Shown here: positions 11,596 through 23,280 of the stretch, piece after piece
Layout of the letters: each line of letters opens with the position of its first letter
Position numbering within the stretch: the first letter of the stretch is position 1
DNA from: Trema orientale
Taxonomy: Eukaryota; Streptophyta; Magnoliopsida; Rosales; Cannabaceae
Length of the DNA stretch: 64,000 bases
Direction of reading: 5' to 3'
Assembly (NCBI GenBank): GCA_002914845.1
Contig: JXTC01000022.1
Location: forward strand, 691,966-755,965
Position numbers and translations under genes: made by a program
The notes under the pieces: model-generated
What the model saw: the letters and a program-made list of their open reading frames with translations, nothing else
Databases searched by the model: none
What the model was told of the DNA's origin: nothing

Positions 11596-12470
11596 ATGTT
11601 GATTTTATTTCTCTTGCATTTTGCAAAAAGTTCTGGTATAGGATCAGTAGTTAGACAAGTCTCTTTTGAAGAAAATATGTGTTCTCTCGGATCCGTTTTT
11701 AAGTTTTGTTTGGAAGGTGGTGAACCTTATCAACCAACTTATATAAAAGTTGTATCGCATCTGCAGAGTAACCGTTTGGTTGTTTAGAATCTGTTGAATC
11801 ATTTTAAAACTAGAGATCCACATTTGATCATGTAAGACACGTGTTTTTTTATAGATGTTTAAAATTGGAGCTTGTCACTCAAAGTTACAAAAGATAAAGA
11901 TTATTTTTTGATTTTAAATCATAATTTTAATACAACCTAATAAGCCTTCTTGATCATGTATTTTCGGGCAAATTCCATGCGAGATTTTGAAGCATCTTAT
12001 GTTTTGGCCTCAAAACGAAAAATGAGGTTGTTTATGTCTACATATGGGGTTTTGACATTTAAAAAGTGGCATTATCTCGTACTTAAAGTTCTTTATGATT
12101 TTAACAATTTTTATGGTACTGCCCATAAGGGACAATTATATAGGACTTTGTGCATTGACTAGAACATTTTAACTTATTCTAAGACAGGTATAATGTGAAT
12201 AACATTGTTGACTTACTCCGATTGCAAAGAAATTTGTATGAACATTTACCTGAATTTCCACGTAAAGTGGATATTTGTTTCCGCTACGCATTACTTATTA
12301 TTATTATTTTTTGGTCAGAATGAAAGATAACTTCACTTAATGACATTTATATTATGTTTTTGTTTCAGACTCTTGTTCGATCAAGTTATAATGAAGAACG
12401 TAAATACTTTATTTCCCAATTTCCCTTTCGTTATATTATATATTTGCATGCTTCTATGATACTATGACTT
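11596..12470 (+). pseudogene. IRE1-like kinase/KEN-RNase pseudogene, right arm
   Basis: This is the mirror copy of the left-arm pseudogene, pointing right. It has the kinase C-lobe piece with MCSLGSVFKFCLEGGEP (11596-11787, ending in a stop where the left copy is open), a degenerate HPLFW region (about 11975-12015, frameshifted), KEN sequence with NIVDLLRLQRNLYEHLPEF (about 12203-12260) and the terminal exon with SSYNEERKYF (about 12378-12412, after an acceptor-like tttcag). The Arg-Asn-His spacing of the RNase motif is kept here too. The arms differ in where their frames are broken, so they decayed independently after duplication. Confidence 0.6.
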
Positions 12471-12741
12471 CTTTAATCTCCCTTTTAATAAAAGCTTTTA
12501 TATTTCTATGTGTAATACTCTTTAGGTACATTACATATAAGTAAGCTTACTTATATATAACAAAATTAGAAAGTGTTAAACTCATTTTCTCTAATCTTAG
12601 AATGGCTTAAGGGTAATTTTAGACTTTTTTATGGGTTCAAAATAGCTATTATACTCTCTTTCACTCCAAAAATATTAATAATAAATACAATATTAAAAAA
12701 GAGATTATGAAAACTACTCACAACTTCCATAGGAACAACTT

Positions 12742-13655
12742 TGTACATATAACTAGTAAAGTATATACAAAGTTCTCCCATAATAGCTTTCTTCATTTCG
12801 AATTGGCATATGAACACCACTGCAGTGGAAATATCTCAGCCAATTCTATTGCTGGTTTTGATCATCTGCATCACAAGAACTAAATGAGTTATTGCCTAGT
12901 AAATGGAAATCAATGCATGCTTATGAACAAATTAGACATGAAATTTCTTAATCATTATATCCTCACCTTCCCTTGAAAACATTAATGTTTAAACATGCTT
13001 GGGCCCCATTAGTCTTGGTATAGTTTCTAATTGAGTGATATAGTATGCATTTTTTTAATAAATATCATTTGAAATTTACCTTATCTTAGAATTAATTCAA
13101 CCTTCCTCTTGTTTAACTTATCTACAAGAGATTTCACCACATTTACCTATTAAATCAACATGATTGGAACCACACCATATTTACCTATTAAATAAACATC
13201 CTTTAGGCTATATGATACCTCATTGAAAATCAAAACTTGTAAACATTCTTTTGATGCAACATCATAGTATGTCTCATGAAAATGATATAAACAATTTTAA
13301 GATATTATACAAAGCTCATTGTCACAATATAATTCATTTGGCATATACAATCATATACACTCTTGTGATGCTTGAATGAGATTTCCACTTACCTGAAGTC
13401 TTAGAACACAAAAGAAGGTGTAAGGTAGATTTTCTCTCCCAAGAGGGCTTTATGTGTTTAAAGGCCTGATCATGATATTTCAGTTCCATTTTTAAATTCA
13501 TTTTCTTATGAAAACATGATCATAAGTATCATATTGTCATTTTAGCAATCATGTCAACTAGTACAAAGCATGTCGTTATTATGACCAAAACACAATTTTG
13601 ATTTCATCTTCCTAACCATAAGGACATCTTAAAAGACTTGATCCCTTCCATACAG
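12742..13655. other. No gene seen
   Basis: AT-rich sequence with no persuasive exon, LTR terminus or inverted repeat. A local repeat of the phrase ACATTTACCTATTAAAT occurs twice near 13139-13190. Confidence 0.4.
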
Positions 13656-13659
13656 AATA

Positions 13660-14290
13660 GCAATCATAAGCTTGGAATTTCATACCCAAAAAAAATTAAG
13701 AATTTCTCAATCTCAATTTTACTTTTGAGATATATATAATAAGGGTTCTTATAAAAAGTAAAAAAAAGCTTGGGTATTTTAATTTTAGTAAAAAACACAT
13801 TTAAGTTTTTTGTTTTATCAAATAAAACTTTGAATTTTTTTAATTCTAACAATAAAAACTTAGTTTTTGATTATATCAAATAAAATCTTGAGATTTTGAA
13901 ATCCAATCAAATTGAACCCAAAGCAGATATTTAATCAACGAATATATAACGTGATTAATAAATGACTTTATTTTTTAAGTGTTCTATACTCATGAACTGT
14001 TTTTTAAAATTTATTTTAGCTAAAAATTCGATATTTTCGATATAGAATGAAATAGTTTTTGCCCGATTGAGGTGTTTTTTAATGTAAATAGCCTCGTATA
14101 GTCACACATGATATTGTATATTAAGAAAAAATGGGTCATTTAACTAATTTTGCGGGCTAATTTGATTTGATTTTATAATCCAAATGGCTTATTTGATATA
14201 ACCATAAGCTCAAGGTTTTTTTTTTTAATATAATCGAAAACCCATGGTTTTTTTTTTTTTGTTAAAATTAAAAAACTTGGCTTTTTTTTT
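13660..14290. repeat. Foldback-type inverted repeat, AT-rich
   Basis: The left part (about 13735-13925) and the reverse complement of the right part (about 14150-14285) share phrases in the same order: AAGTTTTTT with T-runs, GATTATATCAAATAA, CTTGAG, and a final block close to AATCAAATT. The arms are imperfect and punctuated by poly-T runs. No coding capacity is seen. It could be a decayed MITE or other foldback element. Confidence 0.4.
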
Positions 14291-14680
14291 TTTTTGGATA
14301 ATAACCTGTTATAATAATATAAAGTGTTGAAAGTTAAAATTTAATGTTCAATATCTATATAATTATGGCAAAGAAACAGATCGATCACATAAGTTCACTT
14401 TATATCACTAGGTCAAGAAATAGGCTCATAATCCTTACTTAAGGTTCCTTACTAAGTCCATTAACACTATTGATCATTCGTAATAATTATGTAGACACAT
14501 TGACTTTGCTATGGAAACACAATAAGATTTTTCATTGGATTCTGATTTCATTTTTTAATTTTTTAATTTTAATTCAGCTATCCAACTTGCCAAGATTCAT
14601 ATGCAAAATAATTTAGAATATAGAGAAATATTAGCAAGATATAATATTCACTATGAAAGTTACAGCAAAGAAAATCTATG

Positions 14681-14809
14681 CAGCTTCAATTCCCATGTAC
14701 GCATAGAAGTCATTAACAAATAAAGTACAGTAGCCTGGCTTTCTATCCATTTATGTATATGTAATATATATAACTAATTAGCAACAGCTTCAATTCCCAT
14801 GTACGCATA
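14681..14809 (+). repeat. Identical 25-bp direct repeats 104 bp apart
   Basis: The same 25-base string, beginning CAGCTTCAATTCCCATGT, occurs at 14681-14705 and at 14785-14809. The spacer is AT-rich. Slippage or a footprint of a lost insertion could explain it. Confidence 0.6.
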
Positions 14810-16105
14810 TATATAACTATTAGTTAATTAAGCAATTTTATATATCATAATAAGCACTTAAATCATGCATTTTAATTTAGAAAATAAATACGAATATATT
14901 TAAATGACATATTAGAATATTTATTATTAACAGGATGCACTTGTGAGCATTTTGGGCACTACACTATGCTTTTACTCTACTATAGCATCTTTAATGCCAC
15001 GATGAAGATTAACGTATTAATTATAGTTTAGGTGTAAGTACAAACAAAATATGAGTGTGTTATTTGTTGAGTTTTAGGATTTTTAGTTTATTGACAATGA
15101 CATGTGGCTTAGAACGTGAATATTCACTAATATTTTGACAAATTCTTTGCATCGACCAAAATTAGGAATTACTCTGATAATTGATGCATTATTAGGATTT
15201 GCACCATTTAAATGACATTAATTGGTTACTTTGATTTACAAGAAATTTTTAGACATTACTCCGAATGTCTAAACCATATGAAGCTCTTTTTCATGTGTGT
15301 TTGTGTTTGTTTGTTTGATTTATTTTATTTTTTGACATAATAAAAAATAAAATTTATTTATTGATAAACAGATTATGTTTTTGTTTTAGGCAATTAGTCC
15401 ACCGGGCAGAGAAGTGGTATATGCATATTTTGCTTCCAAATTTCCCGAACTTTTTATTAGCTTGTATGAAATTGTACGCAAATACCATATGTTAGGATAT
15501 TTAGTGCCATGATCAACGTATGGTGTATGATCAACGTACTAAAGATAGTGCTTTCTTTTCTTGAGAAATTAGTGTCATACCCTAAGTCGATTACCTTGAA
15601 AATTTGCTTAAAGATGCGAAAAAACAAATTACAAAGTTATGTGAAAAATATTGGGGCTTGTACAAAAATACCCCATTTTTGAAAGTAGGGTTTAGTAGAT
15701 ATCCTTGGGTTTAGTAGATATCTTTTTTATTTCATGAACAAATATATTCCTTTTCCAATTGTATTGGCTAGAGTTTATTATAATACCCTTAATAAATTAC
15801 TTAGTTACCATTATTACAAATTGGTATCTCATTTATTTACCATGATCTGACAAAAACTTTACCACTTATATCAAATGATATATTTATCATTATACCCCTT
15901 AAAATATTTATTTACTACTATTATAAATTGATATGTCATTTATTTACTACAACCTCTTTCTTTAGTGATTTCTTATGGTCCGATGATGATGACTATGATC
16001 GAATTTGCTCATAACTTGTGAAGAAATATGGAAATTGGCTTAATCTTGTAAATAATTCTTGTGTTAGTTCTATTTTGATTGTGAAATCCCATATTTGAGC
16101 ACATC
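14810..16105. other. No gene seen; short local repeats
   Basis: AT-rich DNA without a credible exon. Two diverged copies of a sequence of about 95 bp (near 15803-15855 and 15898-15955, each with a CATTTATTTAC phrase) lie in direct order. Confidence 0.4.
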
Positions 16106-16109
16106 TTTG

Positions 16110-16803
16110 AATTGTAAAATGGACGGAATAAGGAAGCATTAGAACTATTTGAAGAACTTTGATTAAGCCTCTAATACCAGATGCTACTACTATTGCTAGC
16201 ATCGTACCAGCTTATTCTGAAGTAGCATCACTCAGGGAGGGAAAGCAAATTCATGGTTATATATCAAAATGGGAGCACAATCAAAATTCATATACCTTGA
16301 ATTCACCTGTCTACATGTATGCAAAATGTGGTGAATTAGATACTGCTCGAGAAATTTTTGATCGGATATCAGACAGGGATGTTAGTTCATGGAACACGAT
16401 TATTATGTCTTATGCTATTCATGGGTTTGGGAGAGAATCAGTTGAATTGTTCTCTGAGATGAGGGACAATGATGTAAAACCCAATTACAGCACCTTTGTT
16501 TCCTTGTTAATGTCTTGTAGCAGATCTGGCATGGTAGATGTGGGGTGGGAGTTCTATTATTCGATGAAAATAGACTACGAGATTGATCCCGGGATAGAGC
16601 ACTATGGTTGTATCCTTGATCTACTTGGTCGAGCAGGTGATCTTGACAGAGCCGAGAGTTTTATCAAAGAAATGCCTTTGGCACCCACGGCCAGGATCTG
16701 GGGATCATTACTTACTGCTAGTAGAAACCATAGAAATATCGATCTTGCTGAACTTGCTGCAGAGCACATCTTTCGCTTGGAACATGATAACCAAATGGTT
16801 TGA
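16110..16803 (+). pseudogene. Pentatricopeptide-repeat (PLS-class) protein fragment
   Basis: PPR proteins bind organelle RNA through tandem repeats of about 35 residues. The 214-codon open frame (16159-16803) contains typical PLS-class phrases: [68 protein letters not shown] and the E-domain-like [14 protein letters not shown]. Just upstream, [11 protein letters not shown] (about 16123-16158) lies in another frame behind a stop, so a frameshift separates it from the body. The frame ends at 16801 in unrelated sequence where the family normally continues for more than 100 residues. No introns are present, as is usual for PPR genes. It is truncated at both ends and probably non-functional. Confidence 0.8.
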
Positions 16804-17197
16804 CAGAGCCTAACGGTTTGAGGGTTGTGTGTGTGTGTTTAGGGGGTCAGGGGTTCAAATCTTAGTAGTGTGTGTGTCATTTTCTTTTAATTTGTATTAA
16901 GTGGTAGTCATTAGTTAAGCCCCACTTTTTTTTAAAAAAAAAGTAATAGTAATGCAAATGATCCATTTGAGTTAAGAAGCAAAAAGAGTCTTTACTTGAC
17001 ACTATGGGAGCTGTAACTAGAATTATGTAATTTAGCAGTGCTCTGTTTGCAGTAGCAATGGCAATGGACAAGATTAAAAAAAGGATAACGTACAAATTAA
17101 ACCAAACATGGCAAGCTAGCTAACTAATTTAGTTCATATGAACACCGCCACCGTTTATTTGAACACTAACACCGACACAGATACCAACACCGAATGG

Positions 17198-17765
17198 TTA
17201 TAATGCTTTGAGAATATCATCAACCTCCATTCCCTTAATTCCAAGTAATCTCACTTGGTGACTACGACGACGCCAGGACTTTGGCTTCCACAGTTCCAAC
17301 TCTGCAAAATTAAAACCCAAACCAATAATATATCACTATCAAACTAATTAAAACCATATCCAGTAGTTATAGAAATGAATACAACAAGTAAAAATAAATA
17401 AATAATATCTAATTATTAAATTTTTAGGTCAGCAAGCAAGTAAGCAAGAAAATAGCTAGCATTTACGCACTGAGAAGCAAGTCGAGTTGATAGATCTTGG
17501 CATGAGCTTGATGGATGAGATCCTGGACATCCACAGTCGATGTGCTTCTCGATCATCGACAAATCAGCCTCGTCAAGCAAATCCTGAGACGATCATATGC
17601 ATGATCTTCCAAGATACCACGATATATCTTGTCCGATGGGAGCGAACGGGCCCTCTCTAGCAATCTGTTATGCAGAATGAAGAGGTACCTCCTAGCTATC
17701 ATCACCACATGTGGATGCAACAAATTGGCCACGATTCTTGTCGTCTGCTTATTTACCTGTGCCAT
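17198..17765 (-). pseudogene. Small two-exon gene family, copy C (frameshifted, inverted)
   Basis: Homologous to the tandem copies at 24142 and 25225 but on the opposite strand. Exon 1 is 17471-17765, starting at the same ATG context with a pyrimidine-rich leader. Exon 2 is 17198-17301, following an acceptor tttgcag. Exon 1 has lost one base near 17578 and two more near 17538 relative to copy A. The stretch between is out of frame and contains a stop, after which the original frame resumes with DLIHQAHAKIYQLDL. Exon 2 stays open (ELWKPKSWRRR, then GIKGMEVDDILKAL and a stop). The function of the family is unknown. It is likely a pseudogene, although a shortened product of about 70 residues is possible. 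Confidence 0.7.
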
Positions 17766-17829
17766 TAACGGATCTCTCTTCTCTCTCTCTCTCTTTCTCT
17801 TTTTTCTCTTCTCGCCTCTTCTCTAGGGT

Positions 17830-18316
17830 TTCAGGGAAGCTTTCTTCTAAGACCCTTTTTGTATCCTTTCAGTTTTTGTAGACACAGTCTTATGTTATGT
17901 CCAGAATAGGAGAAATTAGGTCCATGACCTTCATGGAAGGTGGCTTTTGAAAACTGGCCTTGTTATATTTGGTTTAATTATAATTAATTTTATTTATTTT
18001 ACGGACGTGGCATGTTGAAAACCCTCTTTTACCCTAGCTTAAAGCCAGTCATGTTTAAAAAAAAAGAACGATTATTTTATGAAAAAAAGGGCAAAAAGTA
18101 AACAAAACCACAGAGAATTTCTACTGTGGCTCAATCCGATAGAGAACTTTTGTTTTGTGCCTTCTTCTTCGTCTTCCTACTCTGCCTTTTTCTGCGTTTG
18201 GTTCGACTGTTTAACAAGGTGAAGCAATAGCAGCCGGTCGGACTCATCTCGAGGTCGTAGTCGTCATGGTGAACGCAGCAGCTGTCCCTTGATTCCTCTC
18301 TCCCATTACGACTAAA
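17830..18316. other. No gene seen; possible 5' leader at the right end
   Basis: The right-hand 200 bases become pyrimidine-rich (CTTCTTCTTCGTCTTCC near 18160-18176) and more GC-rich than the surroundings, as plant 5' untranslated leaders often are, just before the ATG at 18317. Confidence 0.3.
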
Positions 18317-18457
18317 ATGGTTCGGACCAAAAATCCATCAATTGTAACCATGGAGTTGCAATCAAGTTCAGAGACGGAGCTTTCTCGATCAGATCGGTTA
18401 AATGACAAATCGGATAGGTTCTATTCCCGGTTGGATGGGTCATCAATGCCGATTGAG
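18317..18457 (+). CDS. Possible orphan first exon, unknown protein
   Basis: A 47-codon open frame starts at an ATG after a GC-richer leader and ends at a good donor (GATTGAG followed by gtaaaa) in phase 0. The product is hydrophilic and serine-rich (ELQSSSETELSRSDRLN). I do not recognise it and find no continuation exon before the Gypsy fragment at 19.3 kb. It may be the severed start of a gene whose body was lost or lies elsewhere. A retroelement gag start is a weaker alternative. Confidence 0.3.
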
Positions 18458-19265
18458 GTAAAAATTCACTATTGGGATTACATATTTATGGTTTTATTTT
18501 TGTCATTTTCATTAAACTATTGTTGTATATTTATTTTCCAAATTAAGTTGAATGTGGTTGATTGATTCGTTAGATAGTTTATCATGTTGTTGGCACTATT
18601 CTTTTATGAGCAAATGAGCCACTGCATTTTTTTCTTTTGGCTAAGAGTAACTGCAGTAAAAGCTTCCACATACGCATGGTGTGCTTAATTAAATTCAAAA
18701 TTATAATCTTCTCAAAAAAAAAAAAACAAAATTATGATAGGTTCATGATATATCCTAAACGTGTTAGGCATATTAAGTAGTAACTATTATATCAAGCTAG
18801 ACAGATAGAAAATGGTTAACCTACTTCTTTGTCATTTCACTTTTACTCTTTGTTAACAATGTTTTTAAATCTTGAGTTGGCTGTCCTTTTTGAAGCCCCA
18901 AATTGTGTATTTTTATATATGTATACAATATTCATAACAAAATGCATACATATATTCTACTTCGTATGTTATGTTATCATAATTTCTCAGCTAATAACTA
19001 TTTTTAATGAAACATGCAATCTTGATGACTTCATTATCACTGCTATACTATTTGTCTAATGTATTTATTATTTGCTTAATATGAAAACGTAGTAAAATTT
19101 CTAGGAAGAATACAAGACCCAGATTATAGATTTTTAGATTGATCCTATGTCCTCCTAAGAGGAATTCATCTTTTAGGGAACATATATGCTTTGAGTTTTT
19201 CAAAAAAATATTTGATAGAAAAATCATAGGTTAACTTATTGGATATCTGATTAATCCATTAAAGA
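18458..19265. other. No gene seen
   Basis: AT-rich sequence with no credible exon; it could be intron sequence after the possible exon at 18317. Confidence 0.35.
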
Positions 19266-19269
19266 TACT

Positions 19270-20089
19270 TAAGAAAAGCATGTCATTGGCTGCTATGTCA
19301 CTTAAGTATGTTGATCGGAAACATCTTTTGATGGATTTCTATCGATTAGAATTAGAGATAGTGCCCAGAGGTTTAATGGAGAAATTAACAGCTCTTACCT
19401 TACAACCTACAATTTTGGAGAGAATTAAGCAAAGCCAGAATACAAATCCCTATCTGATATATTTGAAGACTAAGATAAAGTCTGGAAAGGAAGTGGCCTT
19501 TCAGATTTCTAATGATGGTGTAATCAGATATAGAAATAGATTGTGTGTGCTTGATGGAATAATTCGAAAGGAGATATTGACAGAAGCTCACACTACTCCT
19601 TACTCTGTGCATCCCGGTACTACGAAAATATATAGGGATTTGAAAATGCATTACTGGTGGTCAGGTATGAAGAAGGATGTGATTGAGTTTGTAGAACAAT
19701 GTCTCACATGCTAGTAAGTTAAAGCTGAACATCAAAGACCTGCTGGTACATTGAAGCCTATACATATGCCACAATAAAAATGGGAAGAGATTGCTATGGA
19801 TTTGGTGGTTGGACTTCCTAAGACAAATAAAGGCCATGATGCTATTTAGGTTATTATGGATAGATATACTAAGTCAGCCCATTTTCTACTGATTAAAGTG
19901 ACTTATAGCTTGGATCAGTTGGCTCGGTTGTATTTTCAGGAAATCGTTAGACTACATCGTGTTCTAAAGGTTATCATTTCTGACCGAGATTCTAGATTCA
20001 ATTCAAAATTCTGGAAGAAGGTTCAGGATGTTATGGGTACGAAATATTATTTAGTTTATAATAAAAAAATGGAGAACAAATTCAATTAA
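19270..20089 (+). pseudogene. Ty3/Gypsy integrase fragment (chromovirus-like)
   Basis: This covers the end of the RNase H linker and the N-terminal half of integrase. The open frame 19280-19714 contains SVHPGTTKIYRDLKMHYWW and ends with VEQCLTC, which forms the H-x-C-C-type zinc-binding module (H in HPG, C-x2-C in CLTC). After a stop the core continues with KWEEIAMDLVVGLPKT and then, from 19856, with MDRYTKSAHFLL and IISDRDSRFNSKFW; these include the first and second catalytic Asp regions. It ends near 20089, before the catalytic Glu block. At least two in-frame stops (near 19714 and 19850) and the missing ends make it inactive. No LTR is seen nearby. Confidence 0.85.
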
Positions 20090-22229
20090 TTTCAACTAAA
20101 TCAAAAGATACAAAAATAAAAGAGTTGAGAAAATAAAACTAATTTGGTGTATTTTTTCCCTCGCGGATGAGCTTTAGATGTGCTCTTGAAAGTGATGATT
20201 TTGCTGCTCCAATATGGTATTTTGTCCTCTTGAATTGGCACTCAAAAATTGCTCTCAAAACTAGTTTGTTGCCTCCCCTCAATATTTTTGAATTAGAAAT
20301 TTACTCATTCTTAATATCTTTGCAAATGTACTTTTCTTTGCCTCCACTCATTTTTTTGGGAGAAAAAAAATTGAGTATGCACATTTTTATTTTGAATCAT
20401 ACACATTTATTTATTTTTAGTATCATATTTATTAGTATTTCCTAAAATACTCGGAATTAGCATTTATTATTTGCGTTAATTTTTTTTATCTCTCAAAAGT
20501 CAAAACCCTACAACTCTGTATATTTATTTTCTCATCTCTCACTTTATTCTTTGACTTTTTGTTTCCACTACTTTTTTTTTAAGACAAAAAGTTTATTGTC
20601 GGATCTCTAAGTAACAATTAGCATATCAGTTATGTTAATCAATTTATTACTAAATACAATTAACTTATATTTGAAAAAAAAATTAATTGTGTATGAAGTA
20701 AATTTTATTTTCTGTTTTAGACTAGTTTGATCAAGGACATTAAGAAAAATGTTGTTAATATATAATTGGCAATAAGGTTATCAAAAAACATTTTTAATGC
20801 ATTACATTTGTTATAAATTAATTTTATTTGTATGCATTTTACTTTTATTAATTTTGTAGGTTTGTTAGGTGAACAGGGCCAAAATGGAGCAATTTAGAAC
20901 AAAATGGTGCAATATGGTCAATCCACAAAGAAATTTAAATTAAAAAGAAATAAAATTCAAACTAAAAATGTATAAAAATTTATAAAATCAAGTCCATAAC
21001 TGTGTCTATGGCCGTCGCATTTAAAAAAATGTCAAACTTGGGAGCGAATGAAGTATGCGCATAAACAAGGGCGAGTCAGTAGGACCCAGTTTCAACTGAT
21101 ATCACTTTCCGCATGTATTCAGTGTTGGGCGGCTTCTCCACTCCTCTAGCAATTGCCTCCTCACCCAACAACTAATCGCCACACGTCTCCTTCTTCAGCT
21201 AGGGCAACTGTGGTGAGACACGTGGAATTTATTATCTCTCTTTTCTTCTTTTAAATCTTAGCCGTTTGATCGTTTCGGTTAAGGAATCTGAGCTGTCTAA
21301 TTCCTAGCTTCAACCAAAATTCTCCACAACTAGGTTTCCAAGCCTCCATGGTCCAATTAAGCAACCAAGCTTCATTTTATCATAAGAAAGCAAGCATCCA
21401 AGAACTCCATTTTTGGAGCAAAAAATAAACAAAAAAATATATTTTAACTATCTATAATAATAGGATTTTAATTATTATTTTGATTTTAATTTTAGAGAGT
21501 ATTTTCAATAGTAGAATTTTCAATCTCATTTGTAAGAGATATTTTGGAGTACCAATTCTGGGGGACAAATTACCACTTGGTAGGAGCAAAACAACAATGT
21601 TCAAGAGGACATCACAAACCCATCCAAAAGGGGAAATACACCAACATATTTTCATTCTCAACTTTTTCTCCTTTTTTCTAAAATAATTTTGTACCTCTTG
21701 CAATGGTTGGAATTAATTGGATTTTGTTCTTAATTTCTATTACGAGCTAAATATTTTTGTCTAAGGTTACAAGTAACCCAACTATGTTGCTTGGATTTGT
21801 TGCCTTTCTTTAATTTTTAATTGTCTACTTTAATTTGTTTGCCCTATTTTGTGCCTAATGCTTCTAATTATTGGGTCAAAAATTAGATATTTTTTGGAAA
21901 TCGTGTTTAAATTGGAAAGTAAAATTATGTGTTCAGCTTCAAATAGAGTGATATGCGTACAAGTAAGATTGACATATACTTACTTTGTGTGTAGCCATTG
22001 AAAAGTATTATTGAATGAATCATTTCTAGTTTAATCCTATATGAATATAATGGATTAGATTAGGGGGATATGTCTACATGACTATTAGAAGAAGCTTGTA
22101 GATAACTAAACACTTGGTTAACAAATTAATTTGGACAAAATTTATTTGAGCTTTAGAAACCAAATCGATAAACTCACCAATTACATTAATGGAAGACTCG
22201 GCGGAAATTTATTAGGCAAATCCAATAAC
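20090..22229. other. No gene seen
   Basis: Mostly AT-rich. The section 21000-21360 is GC-richer and contains a CACGTG motif (near 21221) and CACACGTCTCC, so it could be an old promoter or LTR, but I find no gene next to it. No exon stands out. Confidence 0.35.
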
Positions 22230-22700
22230 TGTTAGGAATCTAATAACACAGTTTGCTACTTCGAAGAAATGTCAAGAAAAATAGAAAAATAAATACAGGA
22301 ATCAACAAGACACACGAAATTTATATAGTTCACCCAATTTGGCTACGTCCACAGAATTATTGCAGATTTTTTACTATAGGGAGAAAATTTCTTATAAGTA
22401 TTTACAAATATTCACCTACAACCCTGATCTCAAATACACCCAAGCACTCTCTTACAAGTATTCTCTCACTTACACTTTTCTAATCTCTTCGAACATTCCT
22501 CCCTCTTACACAAGAAAGCAAGAGAGCTCTCACCTTCTTAATCTTTGAAAGAAAAGATATGTAAAAAGAATAGAATAGGAATTTCTTCAGAGGAGCGAAA
22601 TACTTGACATGGTACTACATATTATGGAATGAAGATATGAAGAGGATTAAGCCTATATTTATAGGCCTAGGTTTACTGACCTCTCCTCCATATCCTAACA
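22230..22700 (-). repeat. Solo LTR, Copia-like
   Basis: A 471-bp block with inverted ends TGTTAGGA (22230) and TCCTAACA (22700). Read on the minus strand it has a TATA-type promoter within GGCCTATAAATATAGGC (near 22648-22667). Its interior phrase GTTCACCCAATTTGGCTACG is nearly shared with the Copia LTR at 42461-42973, suggesting a related family. The expected 5-bp target duplication is not present (ATAAC on one side, TTATT on the other). Confidence 0.6.
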
Positions 22701-22828
22701 TTATTACCATGCTTTGTACGCAATAAATACACGTTTTGTACTAGCTATACATTATATACTATTTGACATAAATATAAAAATATCATACTCCTCCTTACAC
22801 ATGTATGGTATATATTCACATGCGTTTT

Positions 22829-22859
<31 letters not shown>
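22829..22859. repeat. Compound (CA)n(TA)n microsatellite
   Basis: Perfect CA repeats pass directly into TA repeats. Confidence 0.9.
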
Positions 22860-23280
22860 TTGAAAAGACATATATATTCAAGTACAATAATAATAACAAG
22901 TGAGTATCGTCGTCAATGTCAAGCTCATCAAGTTTCTGTCGGACAATGCCGATAAGAAATCCAATCAAATCATTGCTATGAATGAAAACACCAAACCCAC
23001 AATTATTACAACAGCCACCGCCAAACCCACCACTTCACCGCCAAACCTAGCCACCGCCAAACCCACCACGAGGAAAGGAAAGAAAAGAAGAGAGAGCAAA
23101 ATGCTAATTTTATTTTTATTTCAATTAGTTTTTAGTTTTTCCTTAAAAAATGTTTTTTTTTTTGTTTATTTTCATTTCAAATTTTAAATAATATACTTAG
23201 ATTTAAAGGGGTATTTTGGTCAATTATTAGTCAAACTTAATATTTGACTTTTTTTAAAAAAAAGGAATGAATCTGTAGAG

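Larger units (their letters stand above)
9758..12741. repeat. Large imperfect inverted repeat (palindrome)
   Basis: The left arm (about 9758-11388) is the reverse complement of the right arm (about 11540-12741), with a spacer of about 150 bp. Matched landmarks are visible all along. For example, the left has TGTATAGCGGAAACAAATCTTC near 10625-10646 where the right has the reverse-complement equivalent near 12270-12295, and the arms share the outer motif around GTTCCTATGGAAGTTG. The left arm is longer because of a 411-bp insertion at 9833-10243. The arms differ by many substitutions and small indels, so the duplication is old. Each arm encodes a decayed IRE1-like copy pointing outward from the centre. 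Confidence 0.9.

Noticed and set aside
22900..23187. 95-codon frame with a Pro/Thr-rich repeat
   Set aside because: The coding look comes from a short repeated GCCACCGCCAAACCCACC unit followed by poly-T-derived Phe; no start context, homology or splice sites.
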